NCBI GenBank assembly: GCA_029882975.1 | Contig: JAOUJW010000013.1 | Span: 1-64,000 of the forward strand | DNA: 64,000 nucleotides | Direction of reading: 5' to 3' | DNA from: Gammaproteobacteria bacterium | Lineage (GTDB): Bacteria; Pseudomonadota; Gammaproteobacteria; SZUA-152 | Shown: in pieces, positions 17,441 through 26,451 of the stretch | How positions within the stretch are numbered: position 1 is the first letter of the stretch | Layout: every line of letters begins with the position of its first letter | The notes under the pieces: model-generated | The model's database searches: none | What the model saw: only the letters and a program-made list of their open reading frames with translations | Told to the model about the DNA's origin: nothing | Made by a program: the position numbers and the translations under genes

Positions 17441-18438
17441 AATCGACTCTCCCCATCGGCAGAAACCGCATTTTTCCCAATGACCCTGACACTGTATTTC
17501 AAACCGTCTTCCTTTTTCACTTTGATTCGATCACCGGAAAATCCCTCCTCCAAAGCGATGGCTTTGGTGTTAAGCAACACATTACCGACCTGGGCAACCA
17601 CGTCCACTCTCGAACCGGAGACAACGTCCGGAACAACAGAAAAATGTGTTTTTCGTACAACCGCACCCTCACTAACACCACGGCTCAGTCTTTGCTTCAC
17701 CATAGCCGAATCATCGGTAACGACATCACTTAACAAAGCTATGTTTTTTTTCATCTTACGCGTTTTTACGCTACTGAGTAACTCACCTTTCTCATAGGAA
17801 CTTGCGTATACCAATACCTCTCTCATTAGAGTCACAGAAAACCATACCGGTATAGTGCGGTAATGCTCCCCATTCACAGAGATATCCACCCATACCGCCA
17901 TTCTATGGTACAAACGTTTACCCTTACCTGCAGCTACTTTTGCGTTAATCGACACTTCTCCTTTCGGTAAATCAATATCACCATAAGCATCGCTTTGTAG
18001 AGAAATCTTCACGTCCGACCCATAGTCGTCCAGATACCGTCTCAGGCATTGTTCCGCCGCAGTTACATATGCCGTTTTCTCATATGTCTTCCCCATACGC
18101 CCCACGACCACTTGTGAGGCACCCAGCCATCGCAATTGAGCGACTGATCCCGGAAATTGTTTCTCCACAATAGCTGCTATATGTAATGCATTCATATGGC
18201 GAAACGCTCCAACCCTGGGAGCCGCCCCCAGTTCCACCTGCGCTAATTCACCGGCCATTGGTGAATCCGCAGGCTCAAAATCCGCAATGTCTCCCAAATA
18301 AACACGGTGCTCGCTTAACCACTGCCGTTCTTTCAAAAGCACCTGTTGACGGCCCTCAGTTTCCACAACAGTTGCCAATGGTGCGGACATCCACACCATT
18401 GCCATTAAAACCATCATGCCACGGACCAGTGAAGTCAT
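17437..18438 (-). CDS. flgA: P-ring assembly chaperone FlgA, long form
   Basis: FlgA is the periplasmic chaperone for P-ring assembly. The 333 residues start with a hydrophobic signal segment (GMMVLMAMVWMSAPLATVV). The C-terminal SAF/FlgA region is recognisable (VKQRLSRGVSEGAVVRKTHF, SRVDVVAQVGNVLLNTKAIA). At 333 residues it is longer than the usual 210-240, with extra N-terminal sequence resembling the two-module FlgA of some proteobacteria. It lies 7 nt after flgG and next to flgH-flgI, whose products it would help assemble. Confidence 0.9.
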   Translation of the reverse strand: MTSLVRGMMVLMAMVWMSAPLATVVETEGRQQVLLKERQWLSEHRVYLGDIADFEPADSPMAGELAQVELGAAPRVGAFRHMNALHIAAIVEKQFPGSVAQLRWLGASQVVVGRMGKTYEKTAYVTAAEQCLRRYLDDYGSDVKISLQSDAYGDIDLPKGEVSINAKVAAGKGKRLYHRMAVWVDISVNGEHYRTIPVWFSVTLMREVLVYASSYEKGELLSSVKTRKMKKNIALLSDVVTDDSAMVKQRLSRGVSEGAVVRKTHFSVVPDVVSGSRVDVVAQVGNVLLNTKAIALEEGFSGDRIKVKKEDGLKYSVRVIGKNAVSADGESRL

Positions 18439-18445
18439 TTTGTAG

Positions 18446-19225
18446 CTATCGCCTCAAATTATTCACAATACCCAGCATTTCATCTGATGCCTGAATGACT
18501 TTGGAGTTTATTTCATAGGCTCTTTGAGCCAGGATCATGTTAGTTAGCTCTTCCACCAACTTTACGTTGGACGCCTCTACATACCCCTGCCGTAACAGTC
18601 CCGCACCGCTTTCACCAGGTTTGTAATACATCGGCTCACCCGACTGTTCGGTGGGCAGGTACAGGTTCTCGCCCAACGCTTTCAATCCGGTATCGTTAAC
18701 AAATTGGCCCAATTCGATTTGTCCCAAATCCACCAACCGTTCCTGACCCGGCATCTTAACTTTTACTTCACCATTGGGTTCGATCAACAATGACTCCATA
18801 TCCGAGGGCAGTTGAATCATAGGATTGACCAGATAACCATTGGTACTCACCAAAAAACCCTCTTCATTCACCGAAAAAGAACCTCCGCGGGTATAGGCAT
18901 AGCTGGAATCAGGCAGTACCACCTCGTAAAATCCTTTCCCGTCTATAGCGATGTCTAATAATTTTTCGGTTTTTTTCATTTCGCCAACGCTAAAATCTTT
19001 ACTCGTTGAACTAACGGCGGTTCCTAAACCCACTCCATTAGAAGACGCTAATGCCTCCAGGGAGTTAAACGCCGGATTAAGTTGTCGATACATTAGATCC
19101 TGAAAATCCACCCGACTCTTTTTAAATCCTGCCGTGTTCACATTGGCAAGATTGTTCGATATCACATCGATTTGTGTTTGCTGCGCCTGCATGCCAGTCG
19201 CTGCCACATACAATGAATCCGACAT
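18446..19225 (-). CDS. flgG: Distal rod protein FlgG
   Basis: The 259-residue protein has the distal-rod N-terminus SLYVAATGMQAQQTQIDVIS with NNLANVNTAGFKKSRVDFQD, and the C-terminal QGYVEASNVKLVEELTNMIL with AQRAYEINSKVIQASDEML. FlgG forms the distal rod inside the P and L rings. Size and motifs are fully canonical. It follows flgF after 39 nt. Confidence 0.97.
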   Translation of the reverse strand: MSDSLYVAATGMQAQQTQIDVISNNLANVNTAGFKKSRVDFQDLMYRQLNPAFNSLEALASSNGVGLGTAVSSTSKDFSVGEMKKTEKLLDIAIDGKGFYEVVLPDSSYAYTRGGSFSVNEEGFLVSTNGYLVNPMIQLPSDMESLLIEPNGEVKVKMPGQERLVDLGQIELGQFVNDTGLKALGENLYLPTEQSGEPMYYKPGESGAGLLRQGYVEASNVKLVEELTNMILAQRAYEINSKVIQASDEMLGIVNNLRR

Positions 19226-19264
19226 ATGCTTCTCCCCTTATAAAAAGTACGCTATAGAGCAGTA

Positions 19265-20020
19265 CTAGAATTCGCCCAATGTTCTAATTGCGGTATCCAA
19301 CACACTGTCGTAGCCGCTAATGACTTTTTGTGATGCTTCGAAATGTCGCATCGTTTCAATTAATTCAACCATCTCGCGCATGGAAGACACGTTGGAATTT
19401 TCCAGATAGCCTTGTTTAATCCGATAGGATTCCGGCTTTCCGGCAGTCAATCCAGCCGATGCTTTATACAATCCGGCGCCAATACTTTGTAGCGAACGAC
19501 TATTTTTTACATCCACTACTTTTAGCTGTGCCACCAGACTCTTGCCTTCCCAAACATTTCCTTCCTGATCTATCCGAGGCGAGCCAGTGGTCAAACGAAT
19601 ATCACCACCCTGGCCTTGCACTGGGAAACCACTTAACGTAACCAAGCGGCCTTTGGCGTCTTTAGAAAAACTCCCTTTGCGCGTAAATGCCAACCCTGCA
19701 TCGGTCATTACTTCAAACATTCCGTCACCGGCAATAGCCAAATGCAGGGGTTGGCCGGTGTTTTTCACGGATCCATCGCTAAAATCAGTCAGGTTCTCCA
19801 CATTGGCAATAAACCGTTGTTTATGTGCTTTCGCAGCCCTTTCCGAATAAGATTCGTTCAATTGTTGCGTGTTAAGCATTGTTGCTTCAAAGGAATTCTG
19901 TACTGCGATTCCCTTTTTAAATCCTTCTGTGTTCACGTTAGCCAGGTTATTACTAATGGTATTGAGGCGCTGCATGTCATTTTGCATGCTGATTTCCATA
20001 ATCTGAATTAAATCGCTCAT
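19265..20020 (-). CDS. flgF: Proximal rod protein FlgF
   Basis: This FlgG-like rod protein of 251 residues starts QIMEISMQNDMQRLNTISNN and continues LANVNTEGFKKG. Its C-terminus reads IKQGYLENSNVSSMREMVEL with a final HFEASQKVISGYDSVL. By position before flgG and sequence it is FlgF. The distinction from FlgG rests on gene order and the atypical first helix. It starts 30 nt downstream of flhA. Confidence 0.93.
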   Translation of the reverse strand: MSDLIQIMEISMQNDMQRLNTISNNLANVNTEGFKKGIAVQNSFEATMLNTQQLNESYSERAAKAHKQRFIANVENLTDFSDGSVKNTGQPLHLAIAGDGMFEVMTDAGLAFTRKGSFSKDAKGRLVTLSGFPVQGQGGDIRLTTGSPRIDQEGNVWEGKSLVAQLKVVDVKNSRSLQSIGAGLYKASAGLTAGKPESYRIKQGYLENSNVSSMREMVELIETMRHFEASQKVISGYDSVLDTAIRTLGEF

Positions 20021-20050
20021 ATTGTTCTCACCCGTTTCCTGTATTTCTGT

Positions 20051-22102
20051 TTAAAGATTTACCATTCCAAAAGCCCGCAATCGCACCGTATTTGGTATCT
20101 CAGTCATTGATACCACCGACAATTGAGGCATAACCCGCACTGTGAAACTCCATATGTATCGACGCAGTTCCGGTGAGCACAACAATACGGGCAAGTGGTT
20201 TTCCTTCATCATACTCTCCACCTGTGCTGACAATTTCTGTAACAGCTGTTGCGCCATATTGGGTTCAATGACAATTTCCGCGTTAGATACACCTTGTTTT
20301 ACACCGGCGGCCAAGGAACTTTCCACCTTTGGGTCCAGGGTCAACACATGTAATTCGCCATTCTCATCCGCGAGACTCTGACAGATGGCAGTTGCTAATT
20401 TTTGTCGCACCAACTCTGTCAAAACGCCAATATCTTTAGTCTCTTTACCCTTATCCACCAACACTTCCACAATGGCAATAATGTTTCTTATAGAGACCTT
20501 TTCACTTAGCAAGTTTTGTAATACTTTTTGTATGTCTGTCACCGCTAATACATTCGGCACTAACTCTTCAATCAAGCCGGGGTCGCTTTCCCGTACCCGG
20601 GCCAACATACGCTCGGTTTCCGCTCGACTTAATAAATTCGCCGATTGTTGCTTAAAAATCTCACTCAGATGCGTCATTAGCACGGTGCTTGGATCAACAA
20701 TGGTATAACCTGTTGTACTGGCCGATTTTCTCGCATCCTCTTGTATCCACACGGCGGGTAGCTGATAGGTGGGGTCCTTGGTTGCCACACCTTCCAGTTT
20801 TTTCGTGGCATCGCCTGGGTTAATTGCCAGAATCCTGTCCTGATAAATCTCACCCTCTCCGGCTTTTACGCCATGCACACTGATTTCGTAGCTGTTTGGC
20901 GCAAGTTTTTTGTTATCTTTTACTCTCAACCTGGGTACGACAAACCCCACATCCAAAGCGTATTGCTTTCTGAACGCCGCCACTCGATCCATAAAATTAC
21001 CGGTAGCCGAATCCACCATCGATATCAGATTCTGCCCGACTTGCATTTCTATAGGCTCAACTGCCATTTGGGAATAAATATCGTCCGTATCTTTATCACT
21101 TGAGTCTGGTTCCAACTCTTCGCTCGACTGTGTTTGCCTGGCCCTATAGGAGTAATAAGTCAATAACAACATTATCGTTAATACAATCAATACCGGCACT
21201 ACAGGTATACCCGGCAACAGCAAAAACACCGTTAAACCGATGGACACAAGCAGCAGCGTTTTTGGAAAAGCGATTACCTGGCGACTGATTTCCCGACTTA
21301 ACATTCCGTCAGATCCCGCCCTGGTGACGATGATCCCAGTACCAGTGGAAATTACTAACGCGGGTATTTGTGTAACGATACCGTCACCGATAGTCAGCAA
21401 AGTGTAAGTATGTAAAGCCTCACCCCACGCCATACCTTTCTGCGCAATCCCAATTGCCAAACCACCAATAATGTCAATTAGAACAATTACTATACCGGCA
21501 ATGGCATCGCCTTTAACAAACTTACTGGCACCATCCATCGCCCCATAGAAACTTCCCTCTTTCTCTATGTTTCGCCTGCGTTGTTTCGCTTCTTTGTCGT
21601 CAATTAAGCCGGCACTTAAATCCGCATCTATGCTCATTTGTTTGCCTGGCATACTATCTAGCGTGAAACGAGCCGCCACCTCTGCAACGCGCTGCGCCCC
21701 ATTGGTGACAACGATATACTGAACTACTATTAAGACCAGAAACACAATCAGGCCAATAATGTAGTTTCCGGAAACCATGTGCGAGCCAACAGTATCTATA
21801 ACCTGACCCGCATCGGTATCACTCAATATCAATCGTGTTGCTGAGATATTTAACGCCAGTCGGAATAAGGTGGCTATCAACAACAAAGACGGAAACGTAG
21901 AAAAATCCAATGGTTTGTCGACATAGAAGGTCAGCAACAATATCACCAGCGCAAAACTGAAGTTACATATCAGAAAAAAATCCAACAGGGCAGGTGGAAT
22001 AGGCGTAAACAAAATCGCAAGAATACCGACAATAGAAAAAGCAAGAATTAGATCGGAATGCTTACCCAGCGAAGCTCTGAAGTAGCTTAACACATCTCCC
22101 AC
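20051..22102 (-). CDS. flhA: Flagellar export gate protein FlhA
   Basis: FlhA forms the nonameric export ring. The protein is about 683 residues. Eight transmembrane helices occupy roughly residues 15-310. The cytoplasmic FHIPEP-type loop is represented by EVAARFTLDSMPGKQMSIDA followed by DLSAGLIDDKEAKQRR. The C-terminal domain contains AVWIQEDARKSASTTGYTIV and the LVRQKLATAICQSL block. I favour the GTG at 22102, which has GGAG 7 nt upstream and lies just past the flhB stop. An ATG at 22144 would add 14 residues and overlap flhB. Confidence 0.96.
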   Translation of the reverse strand: MGDVLSYFRASLGKHSDLILAFSIVGILAILFTPIPPALLDFFLICNFSFALVILLLTFYVDKPLDFSTFPSLLLIATLFRLALNISATRLILSDTDAGQVIDTVGSHMVSGNYIIGLIVFLVLIVVQYIVVTNGAQRVAEVAARFTLDSMPGKQMSIDADLSAGLIDDKEAKQRRRNIEKEGSFYGAMDGASKFVKGDAIAGIVIVLIDIIGGLAIGIAQKGMAWGEALHTYTLLTIGDGIVTQIPALVISTGTGIIVTRAGSDGMLSREISRQVIAFPKTLLLVSIGLTVFLLLPGIPVVPVLIVLTIMLLLTYYSYRARQTQSSEELEPDSSDKDTDDIYSQMAVEPIEMQVGQNLISMVDSATGNFMDRVAAFRKQYALDVGFVVPRLRVKDNKKLAPNSYEISVHGVKAGEGEIYQDRILAINPGDATKKLEGVATKDPTYQLPAVWIQEDARKSASTTGYTIVDPSTVLMTHLSEIFKQQSANLLSRAETERMLARVRESDPGLIEELVPNVLAVTDIQKVLQNLLSEKVSIRNIIAIVEVLVDKGKETKDIGVLTELVRQKLATAICQSLADENGELHVLTLDPKVESSLAAGVKQGVSNAEIVIEPNMAQQLLQKLSAQVESMMKENHLPVLLCSPELRRYIWSFTVRVMPQLSVVSMTEIPNTVRLRAFGMVNL

Positions 22103-22104
22103 AA

Positions 22105-23184
22105 TCACACTCCGTCTCTTTTCTTGCGCATGGCATACACCCAAACCAGTATTTTCGCTACTTGAGCAAAGCTTTCTTCCGGCACGTATTCGTCGATATT
22201 AGTCGTCTTAAATAGCAATCTCGCCAAAGGCTTATTTTCCACCACCGGTATTTGATTCTTGTTTGCCAACAGCTTTATTTTTTCTGCGACTTCACCAGCA
22301 CCTTTGGCGATAACAGACGGAGACCGCATTTTATTTCTATCATATTGCACTGCAACGGCTAAATGAGTTGGGTTGGTTATAATGACATCCGCATCGGGAA
22401 CCCGACTAATGGCGCCCACTCTTTTCGCCGCTTCTTTCTGCAACTCTCTTTGCTTGGCTCGCACTTGAGGGTCACCCTCGCGGCGTTTGATTTCATCACG
22501 CAATTCGCGCCGACTCATCATCATTCTTTTAGAAAAATCCCATTTGGTATACACCAAATCTATAATCATAATGATGCACAACACCACCAACAGCTGAAAT
22601 ACCAAATGAGTACCATCATGCAATAACGCCTTGCCAAACAGATGGGAGTCGACATTTTGCATTCGTAATAGAGACATTATTGTGTCTTGCAAAAAGAGAT
22701 ATATTACTGTTGAAATTAGTGCCAATTTCACCGTATTTTTAAACGCCTCAAACAACATTTTCTTGGAAAACACCCGCTTAAATCCTTTAACGGGATTCAG
22801 CCTCTGAAAATCTGGTTTGACCGGATGAAAAGAGAAAACCGGGCCGGTTTGCATAAAATTGGCGGCTACCGCAGCTACAAACATCACTAGCAGCAAGGGC
22901 CAGAATATATCCACCATGGCCCGGACCACATTTCCCAGAAAAGTATTAATGTGTACCGCATCCCAAACCACATTGTGAGCCCCGGCCAATAGCCTGCCGG
23001 TCAATCCTGCCTCTGCAACAATGAAGTGGTTTCCAAACATATAGACCAGCATCAACATCGATGTGAGAATCACAATGGAGTTGAATTCCAGGCTTTTTGC
23101 CACCTGCCCCATACGTTTTGCTTCCCGTAGCTTATACGGTGTCGCCTTTTCTGTTTTGTCCAGATCCTGCTGATGTTCTGCCAT
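22105..23184 (-). CDS. flhB: Flagellar export gate protein FlhB with autocleavage motif
   Basis: The 359-residue protein has four transmembrane helices (residues about 30-215) and a cytoplasmic domain. It carries the autocleavage motif NPTH in DADVIITNPTHLAVAVQYDR at about residue 268. FlhB switches export from rod-hook to late substrates after cleavage at N|PTH. The motif is intact even though no late (filament) substrate genes are present in the window. The gene starts 3 nt after fliR. Confidence 0.97.
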   Translation of the reverse strand: MAEHQQDLDKTEKATPYKLREAKRMGQVAKSLEFNSIVILTSMLMLVYMFGNHFIVAEAGLTGRLLAGAHNVVWDAVHINTFLGNVVRAMVDIFWPLLLVMFVAAVAANFMQTGPVFSFHPVKPDFQRLNPVKGFKRVFSKKMLFEAFKNTVKLALISTVIYLFLQDTIMSLLRMQNVDSHLFGKALLHDGTHLVFQLLVVLCIIMIIDLVYTKWDFSKRMMMSRRELRDEIKRREGDPQVRAKQRELQKEAAKRVGAISRVPDADVIITNPTHLAVAVQYDRNKMRSPSVIAKGAGEVAEKIKLLANKNQIPVVENKPLARLLFKTTNIDEYVPEESFAQVAKILVWVYAMRKKRDGV

Positions 23185-23187
23185 ACC

Positions 23188-23958
23188 CTATCCCAACACC
23201 TGTTCCCAATAGCGGAACAATCCGGAAAACAAACTTTCTATGGTTGCCGACATATACTTAATAGACAGCGCAAGCACTAACAAACCCACGGCTATTTTAA
23301 GCGGCAATCCCACTATAAAAATATTCACTTGAGGCATAGTTCTGGCAGCCACCGCCATACCAATATCCAATAGCAGTAGCGTCAGAACCGCCGGTGAGAC
23401 AATTGCCAAGCCGTAAACAAAGACCACTCCAAACTGACTAACCACAACGGCCATATTCAACTCAGTTAGAGAAACACCAACAGGCAAACGCTCGAATGAG
23501 TAAACCAATCCGCGCAACACATAGTGATGCGCATCCAGTGCAAAAAACACGATGACTGCCATTATCGTTAGCGCCGTACCCAACAAAGCGTTTTGCGCAC
23601 GAGTCAATGGATCGATCAAACCAGCTACTCCAAAACCCATTTGAAAGTCCAGGATTCGACCCCCAAACATAAATACGGCAAACACAGCGAAAATACCAAA
23701 CGCCAGCACCATACCGACGAACAGTTCTGATAACGCCGCCGAAAACAATTGACCAAATGACTCGGGCACTTCATAAGTACCAATAGCATCACCAACCCCA
23801 CCGTAAACCATCGCAGCCAACCCAAGCACCAACAAAACTTTTATTTTTACTGGCAACTGTGTTAGTGACAACAGAGGAGACAATATAAATACGGCCCCGA
23901 TTCTGATGGACATCAGGATTAGCGTTATAACTGAGTTTGCGTTAACAGTTATATCCAT
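23188..23958 (-). CDS. fliR: Flagellar export gate protein FliR
   Basis: The protein is about 256 residues with six predicted membrane segments. The N-terminal MSIRIGAVFILSPLL block, the FGGRILDFQMGFGVAGLIDP motif near residue 100 and the C-terminal SPAVLTLLLLDIGMAVAART are typical of FliR. I chose the ATG at 23958, 5 nt after the fliQ stop, because it begins the conserved helix; an ATG at 24030 would overlap fliQ by 67 nt. FliR completes the FliPQR export pore. Confidence 0.95.
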   Translation of the reverse strand: MDITVNANSVITLILMSIRIGAVFILSPLLSLTQLPVKIKVLLVLGLAAMVYGGVGDAIGTYEVPESFGQLFSAALSELFVGMVLAFGIFAVFAVFMFGGRILDFQMGFGVAGLIDPLTRAQNALLGTALTIMAVIVFFALDAHHYVLRGLVYSFERLPVGVSLTELNMAVVVSQFGVVFVYGLAIVSPAVLTLLLLDIGMAVAARTMPQVNIFIVGLPLKIAVGLLVLALSIKYMSATIESLFSGLFRYWEQVLG

Positions 23959-23963
23959 ATTAG

Positions 23964-24230
23964 TTATAGATACTGTGGTATGTTTCCTATTAATGTTTTG
24001 GAAAAGTTCAGCAGAACACTCAACATCCATGGTCCAAAAACTACCAACACAACACCTACTGTGATTAGTTTGGGTATAAACGTAAGTGACATTTCCTGGA
24101 TTTGAGTAACAACTTGTATAAGACTAACCAGCACACCCACCAACATACTTAAGCCAAGTACCGGCGCACAGATAAGCAAAGCAGCCCATAAGGTCTCGGA
24201 CGTTAACGCTAAAACAAAATCACCCGTCAT
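23964..24230 (-). CDS. fliQ: Flagellar export gate protein FliQ
   Basis: The 88-residue protein with two transmembrane helices has the FliQ motif GLSMLVGVLVSLIQVVTQIQ followed by EMSLTFIPKLITVG. It is the first gene of the long minus-strand locus, so the main promoter should lie in 24231-24600. A purine-rich GGGAGGGG run lies about 20 nt upstream of the ATG, further than ideal for a ribosome binding site. Confidence 0.96.
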   Translation of the reverse strand: MTGDFVLALTSETLWAALLICAPVLGLSMLVGVLVSLIQVVTQIQEMSLTFIPKLITVGVVLVVFGPWMLSVLLNFSKTLIGNIPQYL

Positions 24231-24613
24231 ACAAATTGGCTAATTAATAACCACCCCTCCCGACATTATATTTATCCTTATGTTGTAGTCCGACCTTACT
24301 CCTACCTACGTAAGCAATAACACTAGACTGGACTACAAATCTTTATTTATATTTTTGTCTACTTATAACTGAGCCCTACAGTGTAATTGTTAACTATATA
24401 GGGCTACTGTTCCGTGCGCAGACTATACAGCATGAAACAATACCCTGGCTATGTAAATTATTCCTTTTCTGAATTTGTTATAAAAACTCTATCTCTTAAG
24501 TGAAGACGGCTACATAGCACGAATTATATAAACGTCTAAGCTAAGTACGTTTACTAACCCTGATTGCATGACGTATACTCTGTGCCCTGGAATATGCCTC
24601 ACGGGAGACGAAC
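24231..24613. promoter_or_regulatory. Divergent control region of the flagellar-type locus with two inverted repeats
   Basis: This 383-nt gap separates fliQ (minus) from the TPR gene (plus) and has no ORF. It contains a 9-nt inverted repeat, TTGTAGTCC at 24283-24291 and GGACTACAA at 24330-24338. A second 7-nt pair is AGCCCTA at 24372-24378 and TAGGGCT at 24399-24405. Both could be operators or 5'-leader hairpins of the fliQ transcript. A TATACT box near 24577 could serve the plus-strand gene, but its -35 is poor. I found no convincing sigma-28 or sigma-54 consensus. Confidence 0.45.
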
Positions 24614-25228
24614 TTGGAAAAGTTAGACGAAGAAGAATTGCTACACTTAGCACTGGGAAGCACCAAGAACAACAATACCGAAGAGGCTATTACATTTCTA
24701 AAGAGAGCTTTGGCACTAAACCCTAATAATGCTAACGTAATGTACCTTCAAGGCGCGTTACATGCAGAAATTGGTATGTTTGACCGTGCCATCAGTGAAA
24801 TTGAACAAGCCGTTACGATAAACCCGGAATTGTATCCCGCGCATTTTCAGCTTGGGCTCCTGTATTTAACACGAGGAGACGCCGCTATTGCAGAAGCCAA
24901 ATGGGAAGCGTTGAACCCATTAGGGGAAGAAACCGATCTGTTCTTATTTAAAACGGGAATGCTACACCTAAGTCGAGATGAGTTTGAACAATGCATTCAG
25001 TGCTTGGAGCTAGGCATTGCTCGCAATACCAGTAACCCCGCATTGAATAGCGATATGGAAAAAGTGCTCCGTAGAGCAAAAGCAGCATTAGGCTTAAATG
25101 ACTCTGAAACTTCAGGCAATGAGAACCCATCCGACGGTAGCCAATCAAAAGAAACCAAATCTATTGGCAGTCGCTTACTGCGGTCGGCTTATAAAGATCA
25201 GGAAGAGGATGACAAGAACAGCCATTAA
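24614..25228 (+). CDS. TPR-repeat protein divergent to the flagellar-type locus
   Basis: The protein has 204 residues with about four TPR units from residue 10 to 160 and a charged, Ser/Asp/Glu-rich C-terminal tail. I accept the TTG at 24614 as start because GGGAG lies about 8 nt upstream and the first helix (EKLDEEELLHLAL) is needed for the fold. The N-terminus resembles that of the TPR protein at 3500-4069, so a related role is likely. Divergent placement beside fliQ suggests shared regulation. It has no signal peptide, so it is probably cytoplasmic. Function is unknown. Confidence 0.75.
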   Translation: MEKLDEEELLHLALGSTKNNNTEEAITFLKRALALNPNNANVMYLQGALHAEIGMFDRAISEIEQAVTINPELYPAHFQLGLLYLTRGDAAIAEAKWEALNPLGEETDLFLFKTGMLHLSRDEFEQCIQCLELGIARNTSNPALNSDMEKVLRRAKAALGLNDSETSGNENPSDGSQSKETKSIGSRLLRSAYKDQEEDDKNSH

Positions 25229-25273
25229 AGTAGAACTAAAGTAGAGACAAAATAGCGCCAACACGTATTAGTC

Positions 25274-25630
25274 ATGGATCCGATTAATAACATTACACAG
25301 ATAATTAGGACTATCCGGAAACAGGCTGACAAAACACGCGCTAGTACTACTAAATCAGATAGTGCAAATACGGTAAAACCACCTTCTACTCGACGTCAAA
25401 AATCGATTGAAGAACTACAAACAATAATTACAAAGAAAGTTAAGTCCGTTGGCAATCGCGAGAAAATTACAGACGACCTATTAATCGGAGCCTTCGTTAG
25501 GGCAGTACTTAGTTGGGAATTCGGAGAAGAGCTAATGGAAAGCCCTAGATTCAACAGCATTGTCGACGCAGTTAAACAAGAATTGATTAAAGACAAAAAA
25601 ATTGTAAAAAATATTATTACTCTAATCTAA
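25274..25630 (+). CDS. Small unknown helical protein
   Basis: This 118-residue protein lies 45 nt downstream of the TPR gene on the same strand, probably in the same transcript. The first 45 residues are polar and rich in Thr, Lys and Ser, so probably disordered. The remainder is predicted to be mostly helical (SIEELQTIITKKVKSV, LIGAFVRAVLSWEFGEEL, then a Lys/Ile-rich tail). I do not recognise the family. It has neither signal peptide nor membrane segment. A disordered N-terminus on a small helical protein next to a TPR chaperone would suit a secreted substrate or a regulator, but this is speculation. Confidence 0.6.
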   Translation: MDPINNITQIIRTIRKQADKTRASTTKSDSANTVKPPSTRRQKSIEELQTIITKKVKSVGNREKITDDLLIGAFVRAVLSWEFGEELMESPRFNSIVDAVKQELIKDKKIVKNIITLI

Positions 25631-25679
25631 TAACCTTTTAACCAAATAAAACTATATAGCCTTAATTATTGGGGGAGTT

Positions 25680-26237
25680 ATGAAAACATTACCTGCACTA
25701 GCAATACTCGCCGCGATAAGCGGTAACGTGTCTGCCGAAAACTACTTTATTAACCTGTCAGCCGGCTCCACTTCTGTGGAAATCGGTGAGGATTCAAGCA
25801 AGCATAGCATAACCTCATCTGAAATCAGCTTTGGACAATACGTTAGGCCCGACATTGCCGTGGAAATTAGCTACACGGAACTGGGAACCACATCTACCAC
25901 TATAACCAATGCGGATAGCAGCAGCACCAAGTTAGCTTATGACAATAGTGCTTCCAAGGTCGTTCTATCAAAATATTTTGACCTGAACGAGACTTACAAG
26001 CTGAGCGCCCATGGCGGGGGAATTATCATAGTACAAAATACGACAACAAAGAAATATGATACTACCGGCAGTCTGACCTCCACCGTAGAAGATTCCAGCC
26101 GTAGCAACAAAATCTATCTAGGCCTCGGTTTGTCATACAAATATCAAAATTCTTTAATCACTCTTCGACACGAGCGCTACAAGTCTGATCTTCAGGACTT
26201 TGAAACCACGCTACTTGGAGTGCAGTTCAACCTCTAA
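25680..26237 (+). CDS. Small outer-membrane beta-barrel protein
   Basis: This 185-residue protein has a signal peptide (MKTLPALAILAAISGNVSA) and alternating amphipathic beta-strands through the mature part, consistent with an eight-stranded barrel of the OmpA/OmpX/opacity type. The start has a good ribosome binding site (GGGGGAG). Such barrels often function in adhesion or as transport pores for small molecules; nothing here narrows the choice. It is 49 nt downstream of the small unknown gene and may be in the same transcript. Confidence 0.7.
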   Translation: MKTLPALAILAAISGNVSAENYFINLSAGSTSVEIGEDSSKHSITSSEISFGQYVRPDIAVEISYTELGTTSTTITNADSSSTKLAYDNSASKVVLSKYFDLNETYKLSAHGGGIIIVQNTTTKKYDTTGSLTSTVEDSSRSNKIYLGLGLSYKYQNSLITLRHERYKSDLQDFETTLLGVQFNL

Positions 26238-26259
26238 ATCACCAGGTCTCGACCAACTA

Positions 26260-26282
26260 TAGGCGGTGTTACGCACCGCCTA
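26260..26282. terminator. Hairpin after the beta-barrel gene
   Basis: A stem of nine base pairs (TAGGCGGTG / CACCGCCTA) with a TTACG loop lies 22 nt after the stop codon at 26237. It lacks a run of T, so it is a candidate factor-dependent terminator or mRNA 3'-end stabiliser rather than a classical intrinsic terminator. Confidence 0.5.
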
Positions 26283-26451
26283 CCCTATTACAAACATAAT
26301 TCCTCTGTTTTAGCCATCCCGCCAAACCGTGTGATCCAGAAAATCACCAAATAACCCAGGGCTTTAGACAAAGTGGTCATTTTTCGTATACTATTGACTG
26401 AATCGGAGGCCTATTTGTAGAATTTCCTGCTGTTTGGAGACCAGACCAAGA

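Noticed and set aside
2302-24230. The locus as a non-flagellar injectisome (T3SS)
   Set aside because: It contains FliO, FlgI, FlgH, FlgE, FlgD and rod genes, and no secretin or needle genes. It is of flagellar origin, even if adapted.
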